Assembly (NCBI GenBank): GCA_018064165.1
Contig: JAGOZV010000001.1
Span: 1 to 34,016 of the forward strand
DNA: 34,016 nucleotides
Reading direction: 5' to 3'
DNA from: Candidatus Saccharimonadota bacterium
Lineage (GTDB): Bacteria; Patescibacteriota; Saccharimonadia; Saccharimonadales; Saccharimonadaceae
Position numbers and translations under genes: made by a program. Of this stretch, positions 1 to 8,276 are shown piece after piece; within the stretch, counting starts at the first letter, position 1, and every line of letters starts with the position of its first letter. The notes under the pieces are model-generated. The model ran no database searches, had not been told where the DNA came from, and saw only the letters and a list, made by a program, of their open reading frames with translations.

Positions 1-2
1 CT

Positions 3-290
3 TTAAATGAAGGATTTGGCTTGCCCGCGTTAGAAGCTATGAACTACAAAGCCCCAGTTATTAGTAGCGACGCCACTTGCTTACCAGAAGTTTATGGCAA
101 AGCCGCCCACTATTTCAATCCCACCTCTGTAAATGATATCGCGCGTGCCATAAATGAAGTGCTGTCTAATAAAAGTCTTCAGCGCCGATTAGTGGCTTTT
201 GGTCAAGAGCAGGTTAAAAAATATTCCTGGAAAAAAACTGCCAAAGAAACTTTAGCAGTTTATAATGAAGTTTTGCAATCTAAAAAATAG
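3..290 (+). CDS. Glycosyltransferase family 4 (group 1), C-terminal part only
   Basis: The 5' part lies outside the window; the frame is open from base 3, so no start can be given. The visible 95 residues are the end of a GT-B fold nucleotide-sugar binding domain. They begin with the family signature around the catalytic glutamate (NEGFGLPALEAM), followed by PVISS, LPEVYG and a final helix ending in a lysine pair. Group 1 glycosyltransferases move a sugar from an activated donor onto a lipid, protein or polysaccharide acceptor, usually at the cytoplasmic face of the membrane. The acceptor cannot be told from this fragment. It converges on the leftward jag gene, with 32 bp and no clear hairpin between them. 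Confidence 0.85.
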   Translation, partial: LNEGFGLPALEAMNYKAPVISSDATCLPEVYGKAAHYFNPTSVNDIARAINEVLSNKSLQRRLVAFGQEQVKKYSWKKTAKETLAVYNEVLQSKK

Positions 291-322
291 TTACACTTCA
301 TTGCTGAAGAAATATTTTTAGA

Positions 323-784
323 CTACGAGCTTTGTTGCGCAATGGTGATTTTACGGTCTCTTCCCTCGCCCGATGAAAAAGTGTGAATATCGGAATATTC
401 GCTTGCAATATTATGAACAATTCGACGATCGGCTGGGTTTAAACTTAAAATTTTAGTGTTGCCAGTTTTTCGTATTTCTGCAATCCACTCGTGAACTTGC
501 TCGGCTAATTTGTCAGCGCGTTGTTTTTTGTAATCGGCGATGTCTACATTTACCCTTGTTAGCTCTGCGTTTTTATTGCGCAAAACTGTAGAAATCATAT
601 ATTGAAAACTACGCAAAGTTTCTGCATTTCGTCCAATTAATAGACTGTTGTGTGGATTTGACGGGACCGACAATTCTATGTAATCGTCGTTTGTAGTAGA
701 TGAAACTGTTAAATTTTCACCAAAAAATGATAGCAAATCTTCTAAATATTTCTCTGCGAACCTAATTGATTCTTCCCTATTCAT
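323..784 (-). CDS. jag: KH-R3H RNA-binding protein (Jag/KhpB family)
   Basis: A protein of 153 residues with a KH-like half (GRNAETLRSFQYM, about residues 52-64) and a C-terminal R3H half containing the R-x3-H core (ADRRIVH, about residues 118-124). Jag/KhpB proteins bind RNA and are linked to cell-division and envelope control in Firmicutes; the gene usually follows yidC, as here with 2 nt between yidC stop and this ATG. It lacks the N-terminal Jag_N domain of longer homologues, a normal shortening in reduced genomes. The likely ribosome site (GGAAG) sits in the last codons of yidC, so translation is probably coupled. Family assignment is firm; the RNA target is unknown. Confidence 0.9.
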   Translation of the reverse strand: MNREESIRFAEKYLEDLLSFFGENLTVSSTTNDDYIELSVPSNPHNSLLIGRNAETLRSFQYMISTVLRNKNAELTRVNVDIADYKKQRADKLAEQVHEWIAEIRKTGNTKILSLNPADRRIVHNIASEYSDIHTFSSGEGRDRKITIAQQSS

Positions 785-786
785 AT

Positions 787-1791
787 TTACTTCCTCTTCT
801 TATTTTTTCTATCGTCTTTCGCATTAATGCGAGTTATGTGCACCCCACCATCGGACTTTTTGTTTGACGATTCTACAAGTTTGGCTTCACGAGCCTGCTT
901 CTCCCGAGCTTTAGCGGTTGCTTTTTTGCCACCACCACCGACTTTTTTGCCGTTTGGTAAATTATCTACTGCCTTTTCAATTTCTTCTTCACCCTTTTTT
1001 AGTAAGAAATGTTGCTGAATAACTGCCACTACGTTTGAAGTTGTATAGTATAATGCCAGCGCTGCCGGAAAGCTTAACATTATAAAGAACATCATTATTG
1101 GCATGTATTTAATCATTGTTTGTGAAACGGCGGCATTCATTTCAGACTGATTTGCTTCTTTACCTTCGGCCGCTTCTTTCATTATTTCGCTAACTTTTTT
1201 ACTTTTATTTGTAGTTGGCGAAGTTTGTTTAGACATAATGTATTGGGTAATAGCAGAAATAATAACAAGCACAAAAATTGCCCAGTTAATTACAAACGGA
1301 TTATTTGTAATTGCATGCTTTGTCATATCTACAAAACCAAAAAGCATCTGATTAAAATCGTCTGGGTTTTCAATGACACGTTTTATAACTGGCATGTTTT
1401 GTAAGAAGCCGTAAGTGTATTCGCCAATTTGATCACGATTATCTATAAAGATTCTTACAACTCTAAATAACGCAATAAAAATTGGTAACTGTATTAATAA
1501 AATACCTATAGACAAAAATGGGTTTATTCCAAGCTTTTTATAAAGCTCCATTGTTTTAACACCTTCAATTTGCTTATTACCATTGCTTTCGCGCTTAATT
1601 CTTTCTAGCTCGGGTTGCATGCTTTTTGTTAATTTAACCTGATGTAACTGTTTTTTGAGCAAAGGATAAAGCGCGATTCTTATTAAAATTGTAAATAAAA
1701 TTAACGAAACGCCAAAATCGCTTCCGGGTATAATACTGTAAATAAATATCAACAGGTTAAAAATTGGCTCTACTATAAATGTATCAAACAT
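787..1791 (-). CDS. yidC: Membrane protein insertase YidC/Oxa1
   Basis: A 334-residue YidC/Oxa1 insertase of the short type without the large periplasmic domain of Proteobacteria. The first long helix contains the arginine used as a hydrophilic groove residue (FTILIRIALYPLL, about residues 33-45), then comes the charged cytoplasmic hairpin (KKQLHQVKLTKSMQPELERI). Further membrane segments lie around residues 95-115, 165-190 and 225-255. The C-terminal tail is Lys/Arg-rich, as in homologues that contact ribosomes. It folds and inserts small membrane proteins, which could include the many two-helix pilins in this window. A TATAAT (minus strand, 1805-1810) and an AAGGGA ribosome site precede the ATG. 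Confidence 0.95.
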   Translation of the reverse strand: MFDTFIVEPIFNLLIFIYSIIPGSDFGVSLILFTILIRIALYPLLKKQLHQVKLTKSMQPELERIKRESNGNKQIEGVKTMELYKKLGINPFLSIGILLIQLPIFIALFRVVRIFIDNRDQIGEYTYGFLQNMPVIKRVIENPDDFNQMLFGFVDMTKHAITNNPFVINWAIFVLVIISAITQYIMSKQTSPTTNKSKKVSEIMKEAAEGKEANQSEMNAAVSQTMIKYMPIMMFFIMLSFPAALALYYTTSNVVAVIQQHFLLKKGEEEIEKAVDNLPNGKKVGGGGKKATAKAREKQAREAKLVESSNKKSDGGVHITRINAKDDRKNKKRK

Positions 1792-1810
1792 AATTATTCC
1801 CTTTATTATA

Positions 1811-2158
1811 TCACTTGTAAATTTCTGTTTCCACCATTGCCTGTTTTAAATAAGCTGTTAGTTCTTTAGATTCTATATTCATTACTTCTGAAGAAGTTAC
1901 TATAATAGCAATATCATAGTTTCCATTCATTTTTTCCAGAAGTGGACGAATATGCTCGTAAATGCGACGCCTAATTCGATTGCGCCCAACTGCACTTTTT
2001 AAAACTTTTTTACTAACAACAACCGCAATCCGTGGATTTTTACGAAATTTGTTTTTTACATATTTAAATGTAAATGGCTTTAAATAAACTACCGCTCCGT
2101 TGCGATACAAATAGCCTAAGCTTCCATGTCCATGAAATCTAAATTTCTTTTCAATCAT
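1811..2158 (-). CDS. rnpA: Ribonuclease P protein component
   Basis: A 115-residue basic protein with the RNase P signature RNRIRRRIYEHIR (about residues 69-81) and the conserved opening FRFHGHGSLGYLYRNG. It supports the catalytic RNA of RNase P in maturing tRNA 5' ends. It lies between rpmH and yidC in the classical order. Unlike the usual rpmH-rnpA operon, it has its own TATAAT (minus strand, 2169-2174) only 10 nt ahead of the ATG, and a terminator separates it from rpmH. Confidence 0.95.
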   Translation of the reverse strand: MIEKKFRFHGHGSLGYLYRNGAVVYLKPFTFKYVKNKFRKNPRIAVVVSKKVLKSAVGRNRIRRRIYEHIRPLLEKMNGNYDIAIIVTSSEVMNIESKELTAYLKQAMVETEIYK

Positions 2159-2168
2159 TGTTTAATAT

Positions 2169-2174
2169 ATTATA
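2169..2174 (-). promoter_or_regulatory. -10 box of rnpA
   Basis: A perfect TATAAT on the minus strand, 10 nt ahead of the rnpA ATG. The expected transcript start would fall at or within a few bases of the start codon. No strong -35 match is seen. Inferred from sequence only. Confidence 0.5.
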
Positions 2175-2196
2175 ACATCTTCCACTCTTAGTATTT

Positions 2197-2218
2197 AAAA
2201 AACCTCCTTATTGGAGGT
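2197..2218 (-). terminator. Intrinsic terminator of rpmH
   Basis: Six-base-pair stem ACCTCC/GGAGGT (2202-2207 and 2213-2218) with a 5-nt loop. On the minus strand it is followed by a run of T. It sits right behind the rpmH stop codon and would end or attenuate rpmH transcription before rnpA. Confidence 0.75.
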
Positions 2219-2226
2219 GTTTTTAA

Positions 2227-2364
2227 TTAAATAGAGACTTTTTCACGCCCTTTATTGCGTCGGCGTTTCAAGACTGAACGGCCAGCTTTAGACGAAATAC
2301 GAGCCCTAAAACCATGAGTTTTTGCTCGGTGCCTCTTGTGTGGTTGATGTGTTCTCTTTGGCAT
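2227..2364 (-). CDS. rpmH: 50S ribosomal protein L34
   Basis: A 45-residue, strongly basic protein, MPKRTHQPHKRHRAKTHGF at the start, then RISSKAGRSVLKRRRNKGR. This is the textbook bL34 pattern (xxRTxQPxxxxRxxxHGFxxRM, then a KxGRxVLxxRRxKGR box). It is a structural protein of the large ribosomal subunit and marks the left side of the origin in many bacteria. The ATG is 8 nt from a TATAAT on the minus strand, with no room for a Shine-Dalgarno site, so the mRNA is probably leaderless. Confidence 0.97.
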   Translation of the reverse strand: MPKRTHQPHKRHRAKTHGFRARISSKAGRSVLKRRRNKGREKVSI

Positions 2365-2372
2365 ATTGGTAA

Positions 2373-2401
2373 ATTATACTTTATTTAGTAGTTTTTTGCA
2401 A
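2373..2401 (-). promoter_or_regulatory. rpmH promoter
   Basis: Minus-strand TTGCAA (2396-2401) and TATAAT (2373-2378) separated by exactly 17 bp, which fits a housekeeping sigma factor. The predicted transcript begins next to the rpmH ATG. Confidence 0.6.
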
Positions 2402-2586
2402 TAGTCTAGCCAAAAACTTTTCTTGAATTTATGTCTATTTTATAGCCTTCTACATAATTCCTTCCACAATACGATGTCATTTATCCACAAGTGCAACAGA
2501 TATAAAAGTTACTTGTGGAAAACTTCTTCTCTAATGCTACCCTTTTTTAGTTTTGTGGCTGTGGTTGTGGAAAACTATTTTTTTCG

Positions 2587-2616
2587 TTACAATAATATTA
2601 GCAATTAAAATATAAT
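2587..2616 (+). promoter_or_regulatory. dnaA promoter
   Basis: TTACAA (2587-2592), an 18-bp spacer and TATAAT (2611-2616). A DnaA-box-like site (2565-2573) lies just upstream, which would permit autoregulation by DnaA. Unlike many genes here, dnaA has a leader with a GGGGAG ribosome site (about 2630-2635). Confidence 0.55.
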
Positions 2617-2642
2617 TTAACTATCTTCAGGGGAGATTTGGT

Positions 2643-4007
2643 GTGAATAGTATATTATGGCAAAGTGTATTGGGCGAGCTTGAAGTTACCGTCTCTGAAG
2701 CAGCCTTTGCCACCTGGTTTAAACCCACTAAATTAATTTCTTACGACGAAAATGAAGTTATAATTAGCGTAAATAATGTTTTCGTAAAAAAACAATTAGA
2801 AAGCAAGCTAAACCATGTTATTAAAGAACTTCTTTCTAAAAACGGCGTAGAAACAAACAATATTAAATACATAGTTGAAAATTCAACAAGAAATGCAAAA
2901 ACTGTCAGCCGAGAAACCACTAAAAAAATTAGTGATGTTTCATCCAGTGATATAGTCGCGCCATCCACCCCTTCTAATGAAAATGTTAATGATTCCAGTT
3001 TGAACCCACGCTATTTATTTAATAATTTTATAGTAGGATCGAGCAACGATTTAGCCTACACAGCCAGTCAAGCCGTTGCGGAAAAGCCTGGAATTAAATA
3101 CAATCCGTTATATCTTTATGGAGGCGTTGGTCTTGGAAAGACCCACTTAATGCAAGCTATTGGTAACGAAATTGTTTCAAATAATCCAAAAGCAAGAGTT
3201 CTTTATATTAGTTCTGAAACTTTTGTAGATGAATTTCTTAAGCATATCCGCTATAAAACAAAGGGGTTTTCCGATAAATATCGCAATGTTGATGTATTAA
3301 TTGTTGACGATATGCAATTTATTGCCGGTAAAGAAAAAACTCAAGAAGCTTTTTTCCATACATTTAATCATCTTCATCAGAATAATAAACAAGTTATTAT
3401 TAGTAGCGACAAACCACCTAGCAGTATTCCTACTTTGACTGAAAGGCTAAGGAGTCGTTTTGAAATGGGTATGACAATAGATATTCAAATGCCAGATTTT
3501 GAAACGCGTTGCGCAATTTTAAGTTCAAAAGCTGGCTTATCTAATGTAGATCTCGATCCAAAAATTGCTGAATTTTTAGCTAACACTGTTAAAACTAATG
3601 TTCGTGAGTTAGAAGGTGTTTTGAATAAGCTACTTGCAACAGCAGAAATGTCCAACGTTGAGCCAACTATAGAAATGGCCGAAGGTTTAGTGAATAATGT
3701 TCGACAATCTAGGCCGCAGCATTTAACTGCCAAACAGGTTGTAGACAAAACTGCAAAGTTCTTTCAACTTAATGCCGAAGAAATGTGCAGCGCCAAACGA
3801 GACAAGCATATCGTTCAACCTCGACAAATTGCCATGTACTTACTACGAAGCGAACTTCACATGAGCTTCCCAAAAATTGCTTCCGAACTTGGACGGAAAG
3901 ATCATACAACAGCTATTCACTCAATTGAAAAGATAGAAAAATCTATAAAATATGATTTTCTTATTCGCGAGCAAGTTTCTTCAATACGAGAAAGGCTTTA
4001 TAACTAA
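2643..4007 (+). CDS. dnaA: Chromosomal replication initiator DnaA
   Basis: A 454-residue DnaA with all four domains: N-terminal domain I (residues 1-80), a polar linker (81-120), the AAA+ domain with Walker A GGVGLGKT (160-167), Walker B LIVDDMQF and an arginine-finger region, and the C-terminal DNA-binding domain with the signature RKDHTTAIHSIEKI. It binds DnaA boxes and melts the origin. The GTG start at 2643 is chosen because GGGGAG lies 8 nt upstream and the N-terminus matches the family. DnaA-box-like sites flank the gene on both sides, before 2643 and after 4007. Confidence 0.97.
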   Translation: MNSILWQSVLGELEVTVSEAAFATWFKPTKLISYDENEVIISVNNVFVKKQLESKLNHVIKELLSKNGVETNNIKYIVENSTRNAKTVSRETTKKISDVSSSDIVAPSTPSNENVNDSSLNPRYLFNNFIVGSSNDLAYTASQAVAEKPGIKYNPLYLYGGVGLGKTHLMQAIGNEIVSNNPKARVLYISSETFVDEFLKHIRYKTKGFSDKYRNVDVLIVDDMQFIAGKEKTQEAFFHTFNHLHQNNKQVIISSDKPPSSIPTLTERLRSRFEMGMTIDIQMPDFETRCAILSSKAGLSNVDLDPKIAEFLANTVKTNVRELEGVLNKLLATAEMSNVEPTIEMAEGLVNNVRQSRPQHLTAKQVVDKTAKFFQLNAEEMCSAKRDKHIVQPRQIAMYLLRSELHMSFPKIASELGRKDHTTAIHSIEKIEKSIKYDFLIREQVSSIRERLYN

Positions 4008-4274
4008 TATGAAGACATTAAAAGCTGTGCATAACATGTGCAATAATATATGTATAACTTGTGAATCATTTTCCACATATTTTAGAAAGTTGATGCCAAG
4101 AACAGCAAGAAGGTGCAAAACTCACTACTTTCCACAAATTAATCCACTGTTTGTAATCCACCTTTTCCACACCGTAAAACCAAAGATCCTACCTGTTGAA
4201 CACATTTTTTACCCACTTTCCACACCCCCTATTATTAAGACGATTAATTTATAAAAAAGAAAGGAACAATAACA
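4008..4274. other. Replication origin, right part (dnaA-dnaN spacer)
   Basis: This 267-bp spacer contains no convincing gene. It has a series of same-orientation boxes of the form YTTTCCACA: TTTTCCACA at 4069-4077, TTTCCACAA at 4129-4137, TTTTCCACA at 4163-4171 and CTTTCCACA at 4216-4224, plus weaker relatives (TTGTGAAT near 4059). Together with the boxes before dnaA this makes a bipartite origin layout. The dnaN ribosome site (GAAAGGA) is at its right edge. Function is inferred from motif clustering. Confidence 0.65.
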
Positions 4275-5369
4275 ATGGAATTAACAGTTACACAAGAAAA
4301 TTTGTCAAAAGCCTTAAATGCTGTTGGAAGAGTTGCTAACGGAAAAACTCAATTACCTATTTTAAGTAATATATTATTAAGAACAGATGGAAACAGGCTA
4401 TTAATTGCCGCTACAAATTTAGAAATTGCAATAACTGAATATATTGGAGCAAAAATTACAAAACCGGGGGCAATTACAATTCCAGCTAAGCTTGTCGCCG
4501 AATTCGTGGGTAATTTGCCAAATGACACGATTGAATTTAAAGTCGTAAAAGATAATTTGCATATACAAAGTGGATCTTATAAGTCCATTATAAATGGTGT
4601 TATAGCCGACGAATTCCCAGAGCTGCCAACTATTAACGAAGATGCATCGGTTCAATATAATATATCTGTTAACGATTTTAAACAAGCCGTTAATCAAACA
4701 ATTGTAGCAACGAGTAACGACATGGCTCGCCCAGTTTTAACAGGTGTTTTTTGGCATTCTGTGGAAGGTATGCTGTATCTTGCTGGAACCGATGGCTATC
4801 GTTTAGCCGAGCGACGTTTAGTTAAAACAAAAAGCCAGGTATCGGCAATTATCCCTTCTTCTACCCTACAGGAAGTGCTTAGAGTTTTAAGCGATGACAG
4901 TGAAAATGTAGATATTTTATTTGATGAAATGCAGGTTAGATTTAGAATAGATAACACCGAAATAATAAGCAACCTAATAGATGGAAACTACCCTGATTAC
5001 AGACAACTAATTCCTGCAACCAGTGCAAATAGCGCTATTGTAAAGAAGTCAGATTTTTCAAGAATTGTAAAAATATCAGGACTTTTCTCTCGCGATTCCG
5101 GTGGAAGCCTAAATATTAGTCTTAAAGATGACGCAATTTCAATTCATTCTATTGCATCAGAGCTTGGTGAGAATACCTCTAAAGTTGAAGCTGCAATTAC
5201 AGGTGAGGGAGAAATTACTTTAAATTCAAGATATTTAACAGAGGCGCTTAATGTTATTGACTGTGAAGAAGTTTCATTCGGGTTTGATGGAAAAATGAGT
5301 CCTTCCTTAATTCATGCCGTAGGAAAAGATGTAGATTATTACCATATAATAATGCCTCTAAAGAGTTAA
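4275..5369 (+). CDS. dnaN: DNA polymerase III beta subunit (sliding clamp)
   Basis: A 364-residue clamp with the three-fold repeated domain. Recognisable pieces are the opening MELTVTQENLSKALNAVGR, LPILSNILLRT, ATNLEIAI and RPVLTGVFWH, the domain-two start ATDGYRLAER-like segment (GTDGYRLAERRL), and the C-terminal partner-binding end HIIMPLK. As a dimeric ring it tethers the replicative polymerase and other proteins to DNA. It follows dnaA and precedes recF by only 2 nt, so dnaN and recF are very likely cotranscribed. Confidence 0.97.
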   Translation: MELTVTQENLSKALNAVGRVANGKTQLPILSNILLRTDGNRLLIAATNLEIAITEYIGAKITKPGAITIPAKLVAEFVGNLPNDTIEFKVVKDNLHIQSGSYKSIINGVIADEFPELPTINEDASVQYNISVNDFKQAVNQTIVATSNDMARPVLTGVFWHSVEGMLYLAGTDGYRLAERRLVKTKSQVSAIIPSSTLQEVLRVLSDDSENVDILFDEMQVRFRIDNTEIISNLIDGNYPDYRQLIPATSANSAIVKKSDFSRIVKISGLFSRDSGGSLNISLKDDAISIHSIASELGENTSKVEAAITGEGEITLNSRYLTEALNVIDCEEVSFGFDGKMSPSLIHAVGKDVDYYHIIMPLKS

Positions 5370-5371
5370 AC

Positions 5372-6412
5372 ATGACAAAAATTAACCAGCTAAAGGTTAA
5401 AAATATACGCTCGCACGCAGATATTTCTGTAAATTTCACAAATAATACTACAGTTATAACTGGAAATAATGGTTCGGGCAAGACTTCCCTTCTAGAGGCA
5501 ATTTATATCGCTTTTAGGGGAAGCTCTTTTAAAGGCAGCGATAAAGAAATTCTAAATAATAATAGTAGTTGGTGGCGAATTGATATTTTAACAGATGACG
5601 AAAATATTACTGTTAAATTTGACAATACAAAAAATGCAAAAAGAAAACAATTTGAAATAGATGAAAAAATTTACTACCGATTGCCACAGAATCATAAAAA
5701 ACCAATAATCTTGTTCGAGCCCGATGATTTAAGGCTAATTCACGGCTCCCCTTCTAGACGTAGACAATTTTTAGATCGATTTATTTCTCAGTTAGATAAA
5801 AATTACTCAGTCGTTTTGTCACGTTACGAAAAAGCGATAAAACAAAGAAATTCCCTTCTTCAAAAAGAATATATAACTAATGATGATCTTTTTGCCTGGA
5901 ATGTAATGATAAGTGATTACGGTTCAAAAATTGTTAAAACAAGAAATGAATATATTAAATTATTAAATGAAACTTTAAATATTGTTTATAAACAGATATC
6001 TAATGAAGATATAAAAGTTAAGCTTGGCTACTCTCATAACGAAAACGATTTTACCGAGACTAACTTTATAAAACAATTAAATAATAATTTTGAACGCGAT
6101 AAATTATTGAAAAATACATCTGTTGGCCCTCATAGACACGATATAATTTTTGAATACAATAATGGTTTAGCCAGTAAAATTGTTTCTCGTGGCGAAGCTC
6201 GCACGCTTATACTTGCGCTAAAAATGTCAGAACTAGAAATTACAAAAAACATTACTTTAGAAAACCCATTAATTTTATTGGATGATGTTTTTAGTGAGTT
6301 AGATTACAGTAGGCAGTTAAGTCTGTCTGATATGGCTTTGGACTGCCAAATAATAATAACCAGCGCCCATACACCAGAAAGATTAAAAGCTACGAAGATT
6401 AACCTGGATTGA
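5372..6412 (+). CDS. recF: DNA replication and repair protein RecF
   Basis: A 346-residue SMC-like ATPase. It has Walker A GNNGSGKTS (about residues 31-39), the RecF motif FEPDDLRLIHGSPSRRRQFLD in the middle (about 110-130), the ABC-type signature SRGEARTL and Walker B LILLDDVFSELD near the end. With RecO/RecR it loads RecA at gaps left by stalled forks. It begins 2 nt after dnaN. Its last 14 bp overlap the 3' end of the opposing VirB4-like gene, with no terminator between them. Confidence 0.94.
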   Translation: MTKINQLKVKNIRSHADISVNFTNNTTVITGNNGSGKTSLLEAIYIAFRGSSFKGSDKEILNNNSSWWRIDILTDDENITVKFDNTKNAKRKQFEIDEKIYYRLPQNHKKPIILFEPDDLRLIHGSPSRRRQFLDRFISQLDKNYSVVLSRYEKAIKQRNSLLQKEYITNDDLFAWNVMISDYGSKIVKTRNEYIKLLNETLNIVYKQISNEDIKVKLGYSHNENDFTETNFIKQLNNNFERDKLLKNTSVGPHRHDIIFEYNNGLASKIVSRGEARTLILALKMSELEITKNITLENPLILLDDVFSELDYSRQLSLSDMALDCQIIITSAHTPERLKATKINLD

Positions 6413-8276
6413 TATAACTGTTGGCTCCATTTTGCATAGACAGATCTTGTATATCGGTTTTATCATTAGGATTAGTTGTAATGAGCATTTTTTCGGTGTC
6501 ACTGGCTTCTATACCTATGTGAACATGATTTTGTCCAGCAAAAAGTAATCCGTGACCAACTGGAAAACTTGCTAAGAGCCTTTTTTCTTCTTGAGTAAGT
6601 TTAAATACATCCGCTAGAACATCTATGGCACTTGTGGACTGTTTAAGAAGCAATTGCATTGAGCTGTTGAATACAATCGTTCTTCCTAGTCGACTACTCA
6701 TGAAATCTTCCACATCCTGCGTAATGGTTGTCAACCCAAGATTATATTTACGGGCACGTTTAGCTAAACTAGATAAGAAAGAAGCTGAATCTTCATATTT
6801 AAGAAGCTGCCAAGCCTCGTCTACGATAAGCATTCGTCTTTTTTGCTGAGAACGTGTAATATTCCAAATATGACTAAGAACAATGTACATAGCAACAGGA
6901 CGTAAATCATCTTCTAGATCGCGAACATTAAATACGACCATTTGATTATTTATATCTATATTAGACTGTTGGCTAAAAATACCCGCAAAAGTACCCGTTG
7001 TATATTTGCGAATACGTTGTGCAAGCTGAGGTCCATTTCCTCCCATATGCAATAATGTGTCATAAAGATCTACAATTGTTGGTGGCTGAGATTGATGTGT
7101 TAATGGGTCGTTCGTTATACCAACACGAGCGTAGGTGTCTATTAGAGCCTGGTCAAGATCTGCAGATTCGGCAGCGGTTAGAGTAGAACCAATTCCCCCA
7201 TCTGCTGTAGAGCCGGACGTACCAAGCATAAGTTTAAATAAACCGTGTAAAGTTACTAAGTTGGCACGTAATGCATTATCTGCATCCTCACTATCTATAA
7301 CTTTCGGTAAATCAAAAGGATTAATTCGAGCATTAGAATTTAAACTAAGTCTGATATAGCTACCACCTGCAGCTTCTGCTAATTTTTGATATTCATTCTC
7401 TGGGTCGATAATTAGAACTTCTATGCCCATCATCATACTTCTTAAAGCTTCAAGTTTAACTGTAAAAGATTTACCAGCACCAGATTTAGCAAAAACTACC
7501 ATATTTGCATTTTCAAGACTAGAAAAACGATCGAAAATTACTAAACCATTATTATGTTTATTTACACCGTAAAGAACACCTTTATTATCTGTAAGGTCGG
7601 CACTAGTAAAAGGAAAACTCGTACTAACTGCGCCCGTATTCATATTTCGGCGAATTTGCAGCTGATCAGCCATTTGTGGCAACGTACTATTAAGTCCTTG
7701 TTCTTGTTGAGAAGTAGCAACCTTACTAAATAGCATTTGTTGTCCAAATAAAGTTTCAATTTTATTCTGTACAAAATTTAATTCGTCTAAAGAATCTGCG
7801 TACATTGTGACATAAAAACCAAAGCGAAAGAATTTTTCTGCACCAAGTTGAATTTGGTCACGAAGTTCTTCGGCATCCCCTATGGCCGCCTCAAGGGCAG
7901 GATCTCTTACCTGTCCTTTTTCTGCATTTATTGCCATAGAAGCTTCAAGTTGCGTAACTTTTTTACGTAAATTATTTAAAATTACCTGGCTTTCGACTGG
8001 ATAAATATATAAACTTATATCTATTACTTCATCTATATTAACTAATGAACTAATCCATCCTGTGTATATTGAACGAGGATATCCAAAAACGTAAAGTGTG
8101 CGTCCATATTTTGTGCCTAATCTAAAATATGAAGAATGAATTTCAATACTACTTGGAGCAATTAAATCTCGTAAGGTTGTAACACCTTTAAGAAAAATTT
8201 CTTCCGTTCTAGCCTGCTCCTGAGCAAGCTGATCTCCCGCAATATCAGTTGCATTTTTTTTCTTTTTTCTAGCCAT
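6399..8276 (-). CDS. VirB4-family ATPase of a type IV secretion-like system
   Basis: A 625-residue protein. Residues 25-190 resemble the VirB4/TrbE N-terminal domain (YGRTLYVFGYPR, long helices). The C-terminal half is a P-loop motor with Walker A AKSGAGKS (263-270), Walker B LIVDEAWQLL (about 480-489) and the helicase-like segment TTITQDVEDF. VirB4 proteins are cytoplasmic ATPases that drive pilus assembly or substrate transfer. It is the third gene of a leftward set: PrgI, TraC-like, VirB4, with an 8-bp overlap to the TraC-like gene. No relaxase or coupling protein is seen in the window, so a role in conjugation is not shown; surface-fibre assembly or DNA uptake are alternatives. Confidence 0.9.
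   Translation of the reverse strand: MARKKKKNATDIAGDQLAQEQARTEEIFLKGVTTLRDLIAPSSIEIHSSYFRLGTKYGRTLYVFGYPRSIYTGWISSLVNIDEVIDISLYIYPVESQVILNNLRKKVTQLEASMAINAEKGQVRDPALEAAIGDAEELRDQIQLGAEKFFRFGFYVTMYADSLDELNFVQNKIETLFGQQMLFSKVATSQQEQGLNSTLPQMADQLQIRRNMNTGAVSTSFPFTSADLTDNKGVLYGVNKHNNGLVIFDRFSSLENANMVVFAKSGAGKSFTVKLEALRSMMMGIEVLIIDPENEYQKLAEAAGGSYIRLSLNSNARINPFDLPKVIDSEDADNALRANLVTLHGLFKLMLGTSGSTADGGIGSTLTAAESADLDQALIDTYARVGITNDPLTHQSQPPTIVDLYDTLLHMGGNGPQLAQRIRKYTTGTFAGIFSQQSNIDINNQMVVFNVRDLEDDLRPVAMYIVLSHIWNITRSQQKRRMLIVDEAWQLLKYEDSASFLSSLAKRARKYNLGLTTITQDVEDFMSSRLGRTIVFNSSMQLLLKQSTSAIDVLADVFKLTQEEKRLLASFPVGHGLLFAGQNHVHIGIEASDTEKMLITTNPNDKTDIQDLSMQNGANSYINPG

Larger units (their letters stand above)
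2365..2642. other. Replication origin, left part (rpmH-dnaA spacer)
   Basis: This 278-bp spacer holds DnaA-box-like sites: a perfect TTATCCACA at 2481-2489, TTGTGGAAA at about 2513-2521, another TTGTGGAAA at 2565-2573 and a weaker TTCCACAAT at 2462-2470. The 3' part (about 2588-2620) is nearly all A/T and could serve as an unwinding element. Position between rpmH and dnaA is the classical site of oriC. Divergent promoters for rpmH and dnaA lie at its edges. That it is the origin is inferred from the boxes and gene order. Confidence 0.75.

Noticed and set aside
2423..2608. A 61-residue frame between rpmH and dnaA
   Set aside because: It lies over DnaA boxes and the AT-rich region, with no ribosome site.
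3952..4254. A 100-residue frame over the dnaA end and the following spacer
   Set aside because: It covers the DnaA-box cluster and has no protein-like character; its frame is open only through lack of stops.
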